From: Vespa crabro | Taxonomy: Eukaryota; Arthropoda; Insecta; Hymenoptera; Vespidae | Direction: 5' to 3' | Length of the DNA stretch: 64,000 nt | Assembly: GCF_910589235.1 (NCBI RefSeq) | Contig: NC_060960.1 | Coordinates: 1-64,000, forward strand | In this document: one piece after another, positions 28,459-41,767 of the stretch | How positions within the stretch are numbered: the first letter of the stretch is position 1 | Layout of the letters: every line of letters starts with the position of its first letter | The notes under the pieces: model-generated | The model's database searches: none | Seen by the model: only the letters and a program-made list of their open reading frames with translations | Told to the model about the DNA's origin: nothing | Position numbers and translations under genes: made by a program

Positions 28459-31400
28459 GTGAAATCTTTAATAATACTTGTGCCACAGTTAGAAAAATGT
28501 TACCAATCGATTCAGAACATTGCATTTCATAAGATCAAACATCTATTTTATATTGGAATCAAAGTTTTTAAGATTCTTTCATATCGTATATTCGATTTTT
28601 CGCTCATATACGAGTATCGTCGAAAAACGAAAACTTGAAATCTCGTTCAATTTCATTGATTTTATATTCTATCCATGCAGAATAAAGAATATAACAAGAA
28701 TATAACGTTTTTACTATGTTTAAATACGCGTTTTCATATGATAATTGTCGAAAAACGTAATCGACATACGCGAATTTCGGTATATGCGAAGATAAAATCG
28801 TGAAATCTTTAGTAATACTTGTGCCACAGTTAGAAAAATGTTACCATTCGATTCAGAACATTGCATTTCATAAGATCAAACATCTATTTTATATTGGAAT
28901 CAAAGTTTTTAACATTCTTTCATATCGTATATACGATTTTTCGCTCATATACGCGTATCGTCGAAAAACGAAAACTTGAAATCTCGTTCAATTTCATTGA
29001 TTTTATATTCTATCGATGCAGAATAAAGAATATAACTAGAATATAACGTTTTTACTATGTTTAAATACGCGTTTTCATATGATAATTGTCGAAAAACGTA
29101 ATCGACATACGCGACCTTCGGTATATGCGAAGATAAAATCGTGAAATCTTTAATAATACTTGTGCCACATTTAGTAAAATGTTACCAATCGATTCAGAAC
29201 ATTGCATTTCATAAGATCATTCATCTATTTTATATTAGAATCAAAGTTTTTAACATTCTTTCATATCGTATATACGATTTTTCGCTCATATACGCGTATC
29301 GTCGAAAAACGAAAACTTGAAATCTCGTTCAATTTCATTGATTTTATATTCTATCGATGCAGAATAAAGAATATAACAAGAATATAACGTTTTTACTATG
29401 TTTAAATACGCGTTTTCCTATGATAATTGTCGAAAAACGTAATCGACATACGCGAATTTCGGTATATGCGAAGATAAAATCGTGAAATCTTTAATAATAC
29501 TTGTACCACAGTTAGAAAAATGTTACCAATCGATTCAGAACATTGCATTTCATAAGATCAAACATCCATTTTATATTGGAATCAAAGTTTTTAACATTCT
29601 TTCATATCGTATATACGATTTTTCGCTCAGATACGCGTATCGTCGAAAAACGAAAACATTGAAATCTCGTTCAATTTCATTGATTTTATATTCTATCGAT
29701 GCAGAATAAAGAATATAACAAGAATATAACGTTTTTACTATGTTTAAATACGCGTTTTCATATGATAATTGTCGAAAAACGTAATCGACATACGCGAATT
29801 TCGGTATATGCGAAGATAAAATCGTGAAATCTTTAATAATACTTGTGCCACAGTTATAAAAATGTTACCAAACGATTCAGAACATTGCATTTCATAAGAT
29901 CAAACATCTATTTTATATTGGAATCAAAGTTTTTAACATTCTTTCATATCGTATATACGATTTTTCGCTCATATACGCGTATCGTCGAAAAACGAAAACT
30001 TGAAATCTCGTTCAATTTCATTGATTTTATATTCTATCGATGCAGAATAAAGAATATAACAAGAATATAACGTTTTTACTATGTTTAAATACGCGTTTTC
30101 ATATGATAATTGTCGAAAAACGTAATCGACATACGCGAATTTCGGTATATGCGAAGATGAAATCGTGAAATCTTTAATAATACTTGTACCACAGTTAGAA
30201 AAATGTTACCAATCGATTCAGAACATTGCATTTCATAAGATCAAACATCCATTTTATATTGGAATCAAAGTTTTTTACATTCTTTCATATCGTATATACG
30301 ATTTTTCGCTCAGATACGCGTATCGTCGAAAAACGAAAACATTGAAATCTCGTTCAATTTCATTGATTTTATATTCTATCGATGCAGAATAAAGAATATA
30401 ACAAGAATATAACGTTTTTACTATATTTAAATAAGTGTTTTCATATGATAATTGTCGAAAAACGTAATCGACTTATGCGAATTTCGGTATATGCGAAGAT
30501 AAAATCGTGAAATCTTTAATAATACTTGTACCACAGTTAGAAAAATGTTACCAATCGATTCAGAACATTGCATTTCATAAGATCAAACATCCATTTTATA
30601 TTGGAATCAAAGTTTTTAACATTCTTTCATATCGTATATACGATTTTTCGCTCAGATACGCGTATCGTCGAAAGACGAAAACTTGAAATCTCGTTCAATT
30701 TCATTGATTGTATATCCTATCGATGCAGAATAAAGAATGTAACAAGAATATAACGTTTTTACTATGTTTAAATACGCGTTTTCATATGATAATTGTCGAA
30801 AAACGTAATCGACATACGCGAATTTCGGTATATGCGAAGATAAAATCGTGAAATCTTTAATAATACTTGTACCACAGTTAGAAAAATGTTACCAATCGAT
30901 TCAGAACATTGCATTTCATAAGATCAAACATCCATTTTATATTGGAATCAAAGTTTTTAACATTCTTTCATTTCGTATATACGATTTTTCGCTCATATAC
31001 GCGTATCGTCGAAAAACGAAAACTTGAAATCTCGTTCAATTTCATTGATTTTATATTCTATCGATGCAGTATAAAGAATATAACAAGAATATAACGTTTT
31101 TACTATGTTTAAATACGCGTTTTCATATGATAATTGTCGAAAAACATAATCGACATACGCGAATTACGGTATATGCGAAGATAAAATCGTGAAATCTTTA
31201 ATAATACTTGTGCCACAGTTAGAAAAATGTTACCAATCGATTCAGAACATTGCATTTCATAAGATCAAACATCTATTTTATATTGGAATCAAAGTTTTTA
31301 AGATTCTTTCATATCGTATATTCGATTTTTCGCTCATATACGAGTATCGTCGAAAAACGAAAACTTAAAATCTCGTTCAATTTCATTGATTTTATATTCT

Positions 31401-33919
31401 ATCCATGCAGAATAAAGAATATAACAAGAATATAACGTTTTTACTATGTTTAAATACGCGTTTTCATATGATAATTGTCGAAAAACGTAATCGACATACG
31501 CGAATTTCGGTATATGCGAAGATAAAATCGTGAAATCTTTAGTAATACTTGTGCCACAGTTAGAAAAATGTTACCATTCGATTCAGAACATTGCATTTCA
31601 TAAGATCAAACATCTATTTTATATTGGAATCAAAGTTTTTAACATTCTTTCATATCGTATATACGATTTTTCGCTCATATACGCGTATCGTCGAAAAACG
31701 AAAACTTGAAATCTCGTTCAATTTCATTGATTTTATATTCTATCGATGCAGAATAAAGAATATAACTAGAATATAACGTTTTTACTATGTTTAAATACGC
31801 GTTTTCAGATGATAATTGTCGAAAAACGTAATCGACATACGCGACCTTCGGTATATGCGAAGATAAAATCGTGAAATCTTTAATAATACTTGTGCCACAT
31901 TTAGTAAAATGTTACCAATCGATTCAGAACATTGCATTTCATAAGATCATTCATCTATTTTATATTAGAATCAAAGTTTTTAACATTCTTTCATATCGTA
32001 TATACGATTTTTCGCTCATATACGCGTATCGTCGAAAAACGAAAACTTGAAATCTCGTTCAATTTCATTGATTTTATATTCTATCGATGCAGAATAAAGA
32101 ATATAACAAGAATATAACGTTTTTACTATGTTTAAATACGCGTTTTCCTATGATAATTGTCGAAAAACGTAATCGACATACGCGAATTTCGGTATATGCG
32201 AAGATAAAATCGTGAAATCTTTAATAATACTTGTACCACAGTTAGAAAAATGTTACCAATCGATTCAGAACATTGCATTTCATAAGATCAAACATCCATT
32301 TTATATTGGAATCAAAGTTTTTAACATTCTTTCATATCGTATATACGATTTTTCGCTCAGATACGCGTATCGTCGAAAAACGAAAACATTGAAATCTCGT
32401 TCAATTTCATTGATTTCATATTCTATCGATGCAGAATAAAGAATATAACAAGAATATAACGTTTTTACTATGTTTAAATACGCGTTTTCATATGATAATT
32501 GTCGAAAAACGTAATCGACATACGCGAATTTCGGTATATGCGAAGATAAAATCGTGAAATCTTTAATAATACTTGTGCCACAGTTATAAAAATGTTACCA
32601 ATCGATTCAGAACATTGCATTTCATAAGATCAAACATCTATTTTATATTGGAATCAAAGTTTTTAACATTCTTTCATATCGTATATACGATTTTTCGCTC
32701 ATATACGCGTATCGTCGAAAAACGAAAACTTGAAATCTCGTTCAATTTCATTGATTTTATATTCTATCGATGCAGAATAAAGAATATAACAAGAATATAA
32801 CGTTTTTACTATGTTTAAATACGCGTTTTCATATGATAATTGTCGAAAAACGTAATCGACATACGCGAATTTCGGTATATGCGAAGATGAAATCGTGAAA
32901 TCTTTAATAATACTTGTACCACAGTTAGAAAAATGTTACCAATCGATTCAGAACATTGCATTTCATAAGATGAAACATCCATTTTATATTGGAATCAAAG
33001 TTTTTTACATTCTTTCATATCGTATATACGATTTTTCGCTCAGATACGCGTATCGTCGAAAAACGAAAACATTGAAATCTCGTTCAATTTCATTGATTTT
33101 ATATTCTATCGATGCAGAATAAAGAATATAACAAGAATATAACGTTTTTACTATCTTTAAATACGTGTTTTCATATGATAATTGTCGAAAAACGTAATCG
33201 ACTTATGCGAATTTCGGTATATGCGAAGATAAAATCGTGAAATCTTTAATAATACTTGTACCACAGTTAGAAAAATGTTACCAATCGATTCAGAACATTG
33301 CATTTCATAAGATCAAACATCCATTTTATATTGGAATCAAAGTTTTTAACATTCTTTCATTTCGTATATACGATTTTTCGCTCAGATACGCGTATCGTCG
33401 AAAAACGAAAACATTGAAATCTCGTTCAATTTCATTGATTTTATATTCTATCGATGCAGTATAAAGAATATAACAAGAATATAACGTTTTTACTATGTTT
33501 AAATACGCGTTTTCATATGATAATTGTCGAAAAACATAATCGACATACGCGAATTACGTTATATGCGAAGATAAAATCGTGAAATCTTTAATAATACTTG
33601 TGCCACAGTTAGAAAAATGTTACCAATCGATTCAGAACATTGCATTTCATAAGATCAAACATCTATTTTATATTGGAATCAAAGTTTTTAAGATTCTTTC
33701 ATATCGTATATTCGATTTTTCGCTCATATACGCGTATCGTCGAAAAACGAAAACTTAAAATCTCGTTCAATTTCATTGATTTTATATTCTATCGATGCAG
33801 TATAAAGAATATAACAAGAATATAACGTTTTTACTATGTTTAAATACGCGTTTTCATATGATAATTGTCGAAAAACATAATCGTCATACGCGAATTACGT
33901 TATATGCGAAGATAAAATC
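28459..33919 (+). repeat. 2730-bp eight-unit higher-order repeat, two copies
   Basis: The copies are 28459-31188 and 31189-33919. The unit order is preserved: aagattc with atacgagtatcg and ctatccatgcag; accattcgattc with ataactagaat and gcgaccttcgg; gttagtaaaatg with gatcattcatc; a 342-bp unit following cgttttcctatg; gttataaaaatg; gttttttacattc; then tatgcgaa units ending in acttatgcg. Several private changes show that the copies have drifted, for example cagatgataattg at about 31806, gatgaaacatcc at about 32970 and gatttcatattc at about 32413. At unit seven the copies part: 30507 is a 341-bp hybrid unit while 33237 is a 342-bp one. Confidence 0.88.
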
Positions 33920-34601
33920 GTGAAATCTTTAATAATACTTGTGCCACAGTTAGAAAAATGTTACCAATCGATTCAGAACATTGCATTTCATAAGATCAAA
34001 CATCTATTTTATATTGGAATCAAAGTTTTTAAGATTCTTTCATATCGTATATTCGATTTTTCGCTCATATACTCGTATCGTCGAAAAACGAAAACTTAAA
34101 ATCTCGTTCAATTTCATTGATTTTATATTCTATCCATGCAGAATAAAGAGTATAACAAGAATATAACGTTTTTACTATGTTTAAATACGCGTTTTCATAT
34201 GATAATTGTCGAAAAACGTAATCGACATACGCGAATTTCGGTATATGCGAAGATAAAATCGTGAAATCTTTAGTAATACTTGCGCCACAGTTAGAAAAAT
34301 GTTACCAATCGATTCAGAACATTGCATTTCATAAGATCAAACATCTATTTTATATTGGAATCAAAGTTTTTAACATTCTTTCATATCGTATAGACGATTT
34401 TTCGCTCATATACGCGTATCGTCGAAAAACGAAAACTTGAAATCTCGTTCAATTTCATTGATTTTATATTCTATCGATGCAGAATAAAGAATATAACAAG
34501 AATATAACGTTTTTACTTTCTTTAAATACGCGTTTTCATATGATAATTGTCGAAAAACGTAATCGACATATGCGAATTTCGGTATATGCGAAGATAAAAT
34601 C
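33920..34601 (+). repeat. Two linking satellite units
   Basis: Units at 33920 and 34261 join the eight-unit and seven-unit blocks. The first (aagattc, attcgat, atactcgtatcg, ctatccatgcag, aaagagtat) reappears at 35285 with the extra change ttttcaagattc. The second has tttagtaatacttgcgcc and a private gtatagacg. It ends with tactttctttaaatacg, a mark shared with the unit at 36649. Confidence 0.8.
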
Positions 34602-37600
34602 GTGAAATCTTTAATAATACTTGTACCACAGTTAGAAAAATGTTACCAATCGATTCAGAACATTGCATTTCATAAGATCAAACATCCATTTTATATTGGA
34701 ATCAAAGTTTTTAACATTCTTTCATTTCGTATATACGATTTTTCGCTCAGATACGCGTATCGTCGAAAAACGAAAACATTGAAATCTCGTTCAATTTCAT
34801 TGATTTTATATTCTATCGATGCAGAATAAAGAATATAACAAGAATATAACGTTTTTACTATGTTTAAATACGCGTTTTCATATGATAATTGTCGAAAAAC
34901 ATAATCGACATACGCGAATTACGTTACATGCGAAGATAAAATCGTGAAATCTTTATTAATACTTGTGCCACAGTTAGAAAAATGTTACCAATCGATTCAG
35001 AACATTGCATTTCATAAGATCAAACATCTATTTTATATTGGAATCAAAGTTTTTAAGATTCTTTCATATCGTATATACGATTTTTCGCTCATATACGCGT
35101 ATCGTCGAAAAACGAAAACTTAAAATCTCGTTCAATTTCATTGATTTTATATTCTATCGATGCAGAATAAAGAATATAACAAGAATATAACGTTTTTACT
35201 ATGTTTAAATACGCGTTTTCATATGATAATTGTCGAAAAACATAATCGACATACGCGAATTTCGGTATATGCGAAGATAAAGTCGTGAAATCTTTAATAA
35301 TACTTGTGCCACAGTTAGAAAAATGTTACCAATCGATTCAGAACATTGCATTTCATAAGATCAAACATCTATTTTATATTGGAATCAAAGTTTTCAAGAT
35401 TCTTTCATATCGTATATTCGATTTTTCGCTCATATACTCGTATCGTCGAAAAACGAAAACTTAAAATCTCGTTCAATTTCATTGATTTTATATTCTATCC
35501 ATGCAGAATAAAGAGTATAACAAGAATATAACGTTTTTACTATGTTTAAATACGCGTTTTCATATGATAATTGTCGAAAAACGTAATCGACATACGCGAA
35601 TTTCGGTATATGCGAAGATAAAATCGTGAAATCTTTAGTAATACTTGCGTCACAGTTAGAAAAATGTTACCAATCGATTCAGAACATTGCATTTCATAAG
35701 ATCAAACATCTATTTTATATTGGAATCAAAGTTTTTAACATTCTTTCATATCGTATATACGATTTTTCGCTCATATACGCGTATCGTCGAAAAACGAAAA
35801 CTTGAAATCTCGTTCAATTTCATTGATTTTATATTCAATCGCTGCAGAATAAAGAATATAACAAGAATATAACGTTTTTACTATGTTTAAATACGCGTTT
35901 TCATATGATAATTGTCGAAAAACGTAATCGACATACGCGAATTTCGGTATATGCGAAGATAAAATCGTGAAATCTTTAATAATACTTGTGCCACAGTTAT
36001 AAAAATGTTACCAATCGATTCAGAACATTGCATTTCATAAGATCAAACATCTATTTTATATTGGAATCAAAGTTTTTAACATTCTTTCATATTGTATATA
36101 CGATTTTTCGCTCATATACGCGTATCGTCGAAAAACGAAAACTTGAAATCTCGTTCAATTTCATTGATTTTATATTCTATCGATGCAGAATAAAGAATAT
36201 AACAAGAATATAACGTTTTTACTATGTTTAAATACGCGTTTTCATATGATAATTGTCGAAAAACGTAATCGACATACGCGAATTTCGGTATATGCGAAGA
36301 TAAAATCGTGAAATCTTTAATAATACTTGTGCCACAGTTATAAAAATGTTACCAATCGATTCAGAACATTGCATTTCATAAGATCAAACATCTATTTTAT
36401 ATTGGAATCAAAGTTTTTAACATTCTTTCATATCGTATATACGATTTTTCGCTCATATACGCGTATCGTCGAAAAACGAAAACTTGAAATCTCGTTCAAT
36501 TTCATTGATTTTATATTCTATCGATGCAGAATAAAGAATATAACAAGAATATAACGTTTTTACTATGTTTAAATACGCGTTTTCATATGATAATTATCGA
36601 AAAACGTAATCGACATACGCGAATTTCGGTATATGCGAAGATAAAATCGTGAAATCTTTAATAATACTTGTACCACAGTTAGAAAAATGTTACCAATCGA
36701 TTCAGAACATTGCATTTCATAAGATCAAACATCCATTTTATATTGGAATCAAAGTTTTTAACATTCTTTCATATCGTATATACGATTTTTCGCTCAGATA
36801 CGCGTATCGTCGAAAAACGAAAACATTGAAATCTCGTTCAATTTCATTGATTTTATATTCTATCGATGCAGAATAAAGAATATAACAAGAATATAACGTT
36901 TTTACTTTCTTTAAATACGTGTTTTCATATGATAATTGTCGAAAAACGTAATCGACATATGCGAATTTCGGTATATTCGAAGATAAAATCGTGAAATCTT
37001 TAATAATACTTGTACCACAGTTAGAAAAATGTTACCAATCGATTCAGAACATTGCATTTCATAAGATCAAACATCCATTTTATATTGGAATCAAAGTTTT
37101 TAACATTCTTTCATTTCGTATATACGATTTTTCGCTCAGATACGCGTATCGTCGAAAAACGAAAACATTGAAATCTCGTTCAATTTCATTGATTTTATAT
37201 TCTATCGATGCAGAATAAAGAATATAACAAGAATATAACGTTTTTACTATGTTTAAATACGCGTTTTCATATGATAATTGTCGAAAAACATAATCGACAT
37301 ACGCGAATTACGTTACATGCGAAGATAAAATCGTGAAATCTTTAATAATACTTGTGCCACAGTTAGAAAAATTTTACCAATCGATTCAGAACATTGCATT
37401 TCATAAGATCAAACATCTATTTTATATTGGAATCAAAGTTTTTAAGATTCTTTCATATCGTATATACGATTTTTCGCTCATATACGCGTATCGTCGAAAA
37501 ACGAAAACTTAAAATCTCGTTCAATTTCATTGATTTTATATTCTATCGATGCAGAATAAAGAATATAACAAGAATATAACGTTTTTACTATGTTTAAATA

Positions 37601-39038
37601 CGCGTTTTCATATGATAATTGTCGAAAAACATAATCGACATACGCGAATTACGTTATATGCGAAGATAAAATCGTGAAATCTTTAATAATACTTGTACCA
37701 CAGTTAGAAAAATGTTACCAATCGATTCAGAACATTGCATTTCATAAGATCAAACATCTATTTTATATTGGAATCAAAGTTTTCAAGATTCTTTCATATC
37801 GTATATTCGATTTTTCGCTCATATACTCGTATCGTCGAAAAACGAAAACTTAAAATCTCGTTCAATTTCATTGATTTTATATTCTATCCATGCAGAATAA
37901 AGAATATAACAAGAATATAACGTTTTTACTATGTTTAAATACGCGTTTTCATATGATAATTGTCGAAAAACGTAATCGACATACGCGAATTTCGGTATAT
38001 GCGAAGATAAAATCGTGAAATCTTTAGTAATACTTGCGCCACAGTTAGAAAAATGTTACCAATCGATTCAGAACATTGCATTTCATAAGATCAAACATCT
38101 ATTTTATATTGGAATCAAAGTTTTTAACATTCATTCATATCGTATATACGATTTTTCGCTCATATACGCGTATCGTCGAAAAACGAAAATTTGAAATCTC
38201 GTTCAAATTCATTGATTTTATATTCAATCGCTGCAGAATAAAGAATATAACAAGAATATAACGTTTTTACTATGTTTAAATACGCGTTTTCATATGATAA
38301 TTGTCGAAAAACGTAATCGACATACGCGAATTTCGGTATATGCGAAGATAAAATCGTGAAATCTTTAATAATACTTGTGCCACAGTTATAAAAATGTTAC
38401 CAATCGATTCAGAACATTGCATTTCATAAGATCAAACATCTATTTTATATTGGAATCAAAGTTTTTAACATTCTTTCATATCGTATATACGATTTTTCGC
38501 TCATATACGCGTATCGTCGAAAAACGAAAACTTGAAATCTCGTTCAATTTCATTGATTTTATATTCTATCGATGCAGAATAAAGAATATAACAAGAATAT
38601 AACGTTTTTACTATGTTTAAATACGCGTTTTCATATGATAATTGTCGAAAAACGTAATCGACATACGCGAATTTCGGTATATGCGAAGATAAAATCGTGA
38701 AATCTTTAATAATACTTGTACCACAGTTAGAAAAATGTTACCAATCGATTCAGAACATTGCATTTCATAAGATCAAACATCCATTTTATATTGGAATCAA
38801 AGTTTTTAACATTCTTTCATATCGTATATACGATTTTTCGCTCAGATACGCGTATCGTCGAAAAACGAAAACATTGAAATCACGTTCAATTTCATTGATT
38901 TTATATTTTATCGATGCAGAATAAAGAATATAACAAGAATATAACGTTTTTACTATCTTTAAATACGTGTTTTCATATGATAATTGTCGAAAAACGTAAT
39001 CGACATATGCGAATTTCGGTATATGCGAAGATAAAATC
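34602..39038 (+). repeat. 2389-bp seven-unit higher-order repeat, one full and one six-unit copy
   Basis: Units at 34602, 34944, 35285, 35626 and 35967 correspond to 36991, 37333, 37674, 38015 and 38356 (offset 2389). Shared marks are ttcatttcgtatat, gaattacgttacatgcg, cttaaaatc, ttttcaagattc with ctatccatgcag, ttagtaatacttgcg with caatcgctgcag, and gttataaaaatg. The left copy holds two gttataaaaatg units in a row (35967, 36308) where the right copy holds one (38356). Units 36649 and 38697 therefore pair at offset 2048. A single-unit gain or loss separates the copies. Confidence 0.87.
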
Positions 39039-41767
39039 GTGAAATCTTTAATAATACTTGTACCACAGTTAGAAAAATGTTACCAATCGATTCATAACAT
39101 TGCATTTCATAAGATCAAAGATCCATTTTATATTGGAATCAAAGTTTTTAAGATTCTTTCATATCGTATATTCGATTTTTCGCTCATATACTCGTATCGT
39201 CGAAAAACGAAAACTTAAAATCTCGTTCAATTTCATTGATTTTATATTCTATCCATGCAGAATAAAGAATATAACAAGAATATAACGTTTTTACTATGTT
39301 TAAATACGCGTTTTCATATGATAATTGTCGAAAAACGTAATCGACATACGCGAATTTCGGTATATGCGAAGATAAAATCGTGAAATCTTTAGAAATACTT
39401 GCGCCACAGTTAGAAAAATGTTACCAATCGATTCAGAACATTGCATTTCATAAGATCAAACATCTATTTTATATTGGAATCAAAGTTTTTAACATTCTTT
39501 CATATCGTATATACGATTTTTCGCTCATATACGCGTATCGTCGAAAAACGAAAACTTGAAATCTCGTTCAATTTCATTGATTTTATATTCAATCGCTGCA
39601 GAATAAAGAATATAACAAGAATATAACGTTTTTACTATGTTTAAATACGCGTTTTCATATGATAATTGTCGAAAAACGTAATCGACATACGCGAATTTCG
39701 GTATATGCGAAGATAAAATCGTGAAATCTTTAATAATACTTGTGCCACAGTTATAAAAATGTTACCAATCGATTCAGAACATTGCATTTCATAAGATCAA
39801 ACATCTATTTTATATTGGAATCAAAGTTTTTAACATACTTTCATATCGTATATACGATTTTTCGCTCATATACGCGTATCGTCGAAAAACGAAAACTTGA
39901 AATCTCGTTCAATTTCATTGATTTTATATTCTATCGATGCAGAATAAAGAATATAACAAGAATATAACGTTTTTACTATGTTTAAATACGCGTTTTCATA
40001 TGTTAATTGTCGAAAAACGTAATCGACATACGCGAATTTCGGTATATGCGAAGATGAAATCGTGAAATCTTTATTAATACTTGTGCCACAGTTAGAAAAA
40101 TGTTACCAATCGATTCAGAACATTGCATTTCATAAGATCAAACATCTATTTTATATTGGTATCAAAGTTTTTAACATTCTTTCATATCGTATATACGATT
40201 TTTCGCTCAGATACGCGTATCGTCGAAAAACGAAAACATTGAAATCACGTTCAATTTCATTGATTTTATATTCTATCGATGCAGAATAAAGAATATAACA
40301 AGAATATAACGTTTTTACTATCTTTAAATACGTGTTTTCATATGATAATTGTCGAAAAACGTAATCGACATATGCGAATTTCGGTATATGCGAAGATAAA
40401 ATCGTGAAATCTTTAATAATACTTGTACCACAGTTAGAAAAATGTTACCAATCGATTCAGAACATTGCATTTCATAAGATCAAAGATCCATTTTATATTG
40501 GAATCAAAGTTTTTAAGATTCTTTCATATCGTATATTCGATTTTTCGCTCATATACTCGTATCGTCGAAAAACGAAAACTTAAAATCTCGTTCAATTTCA
40601 TTGATTTTATATTCTATCCATGCAGAATAAAGAATATAACAAGAATATAACGTTTTTACTATGTTTAAATACGCGTTTTCATATGATAATTGTCGAAAAA
40701 CGTAATCGACATACGCGAATTTCGGTATATGCGAAGATAAAATCGTGAAATCTTTAGTAATACTTGCGCCACAGTTAGTAAAATGTTACCAATCGATTCA
40801 GAACATTGCATTTCATAAGATCAAACATCTATTTTATATTGGAATCAAAGTTTTTAACATTCTTTCATATCGTATATACGATTTTTCGCTCATATACGCG
40901 TATCGTCGAAAAACGAAAACTTGAAATCTCGTTCAATTTCATTGATTTTATATTCAATCGCTGCAGAATAAAGAATATAACAAGAATATAACGTTTTTAC
41001 TATGTTTAAATACGCGTTTTCATATGATAATTGTCGAAAAACGTAATCGACATACGCGAATTTCGGTATATGCGAAGATAAAATCGTGAAATCTTTAATA
41101 ATACTTGTGCCACAGTTATAAAAATGTTACCAATCGATTCAGAACATTGCATTTCATAAGATCAAACATCTATTTTATATTGGAATCAAAGTTTTTAACA
41201 TACTATCATATCGTATATACGATTTTTCGCTCATATACGCGTATCGTCGAAAAACGAAAACTTGAAATCTCGTTCAATTTCATTGATTTTATATTCTATC
41301 GATGCAGAATAAAGAATATAACAAGAATATAACGTTTTTACTATGTTTAAATACGCGTTTTCATATGTTAATTGTCGAAAAACGTAATCGACATACGCGA
41401 ATTTCGGTATATGCGAAGATGAAATCGTGAAATCTTTATTAATACTTGTGCCACAGTTAGAAAAATGTTACCAATCGATTCAGAACATTGCATTTCATAA
41501 GATCAAACATCTATTTTATATTGGAATCAAAGTTTTTAACATTCTTTCATATCGTATATACGATTTTTCGCTCATATACGCGTATCGTCGAAAAACGAAA
41601 ACTTGAAATCTCGTTCAATTTCATTGATTTTATATTCTATCGATGCAGAATAAAGAATATAACAAGAATATAACGTTTTTACTATGTTTAAATACGCGTT
41701 TTCATATGATAATTGTCGAAAAACGTAATCGACATATGCGAATTTCGGTATATGCGAAGATAAAATC
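37674..41767 (+). repeat. 1365-bp four-unit higher-order repeat, three copies
   Basis: The copies are 37674-39038, 39039-40403 and 40404-41767. The order is: aagattc with attcgat, atactcg and ctatccatgcag; tacttgcgcc with caatcgctgcag; gttataaaaatg; and a 342-bp unit followed by tactatctttaaatacgtg. Copies two and three also share gatcaaagatcc, catactttcat or catactatcat, and catatgttaattg. In copy three the last unit (41427) begins like 40062 (ctttattaatac) but ends with gctcatatac and aaacttgaa. The 342-bp subfamily disappears from the array at that junction. Confidence 0.9.
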
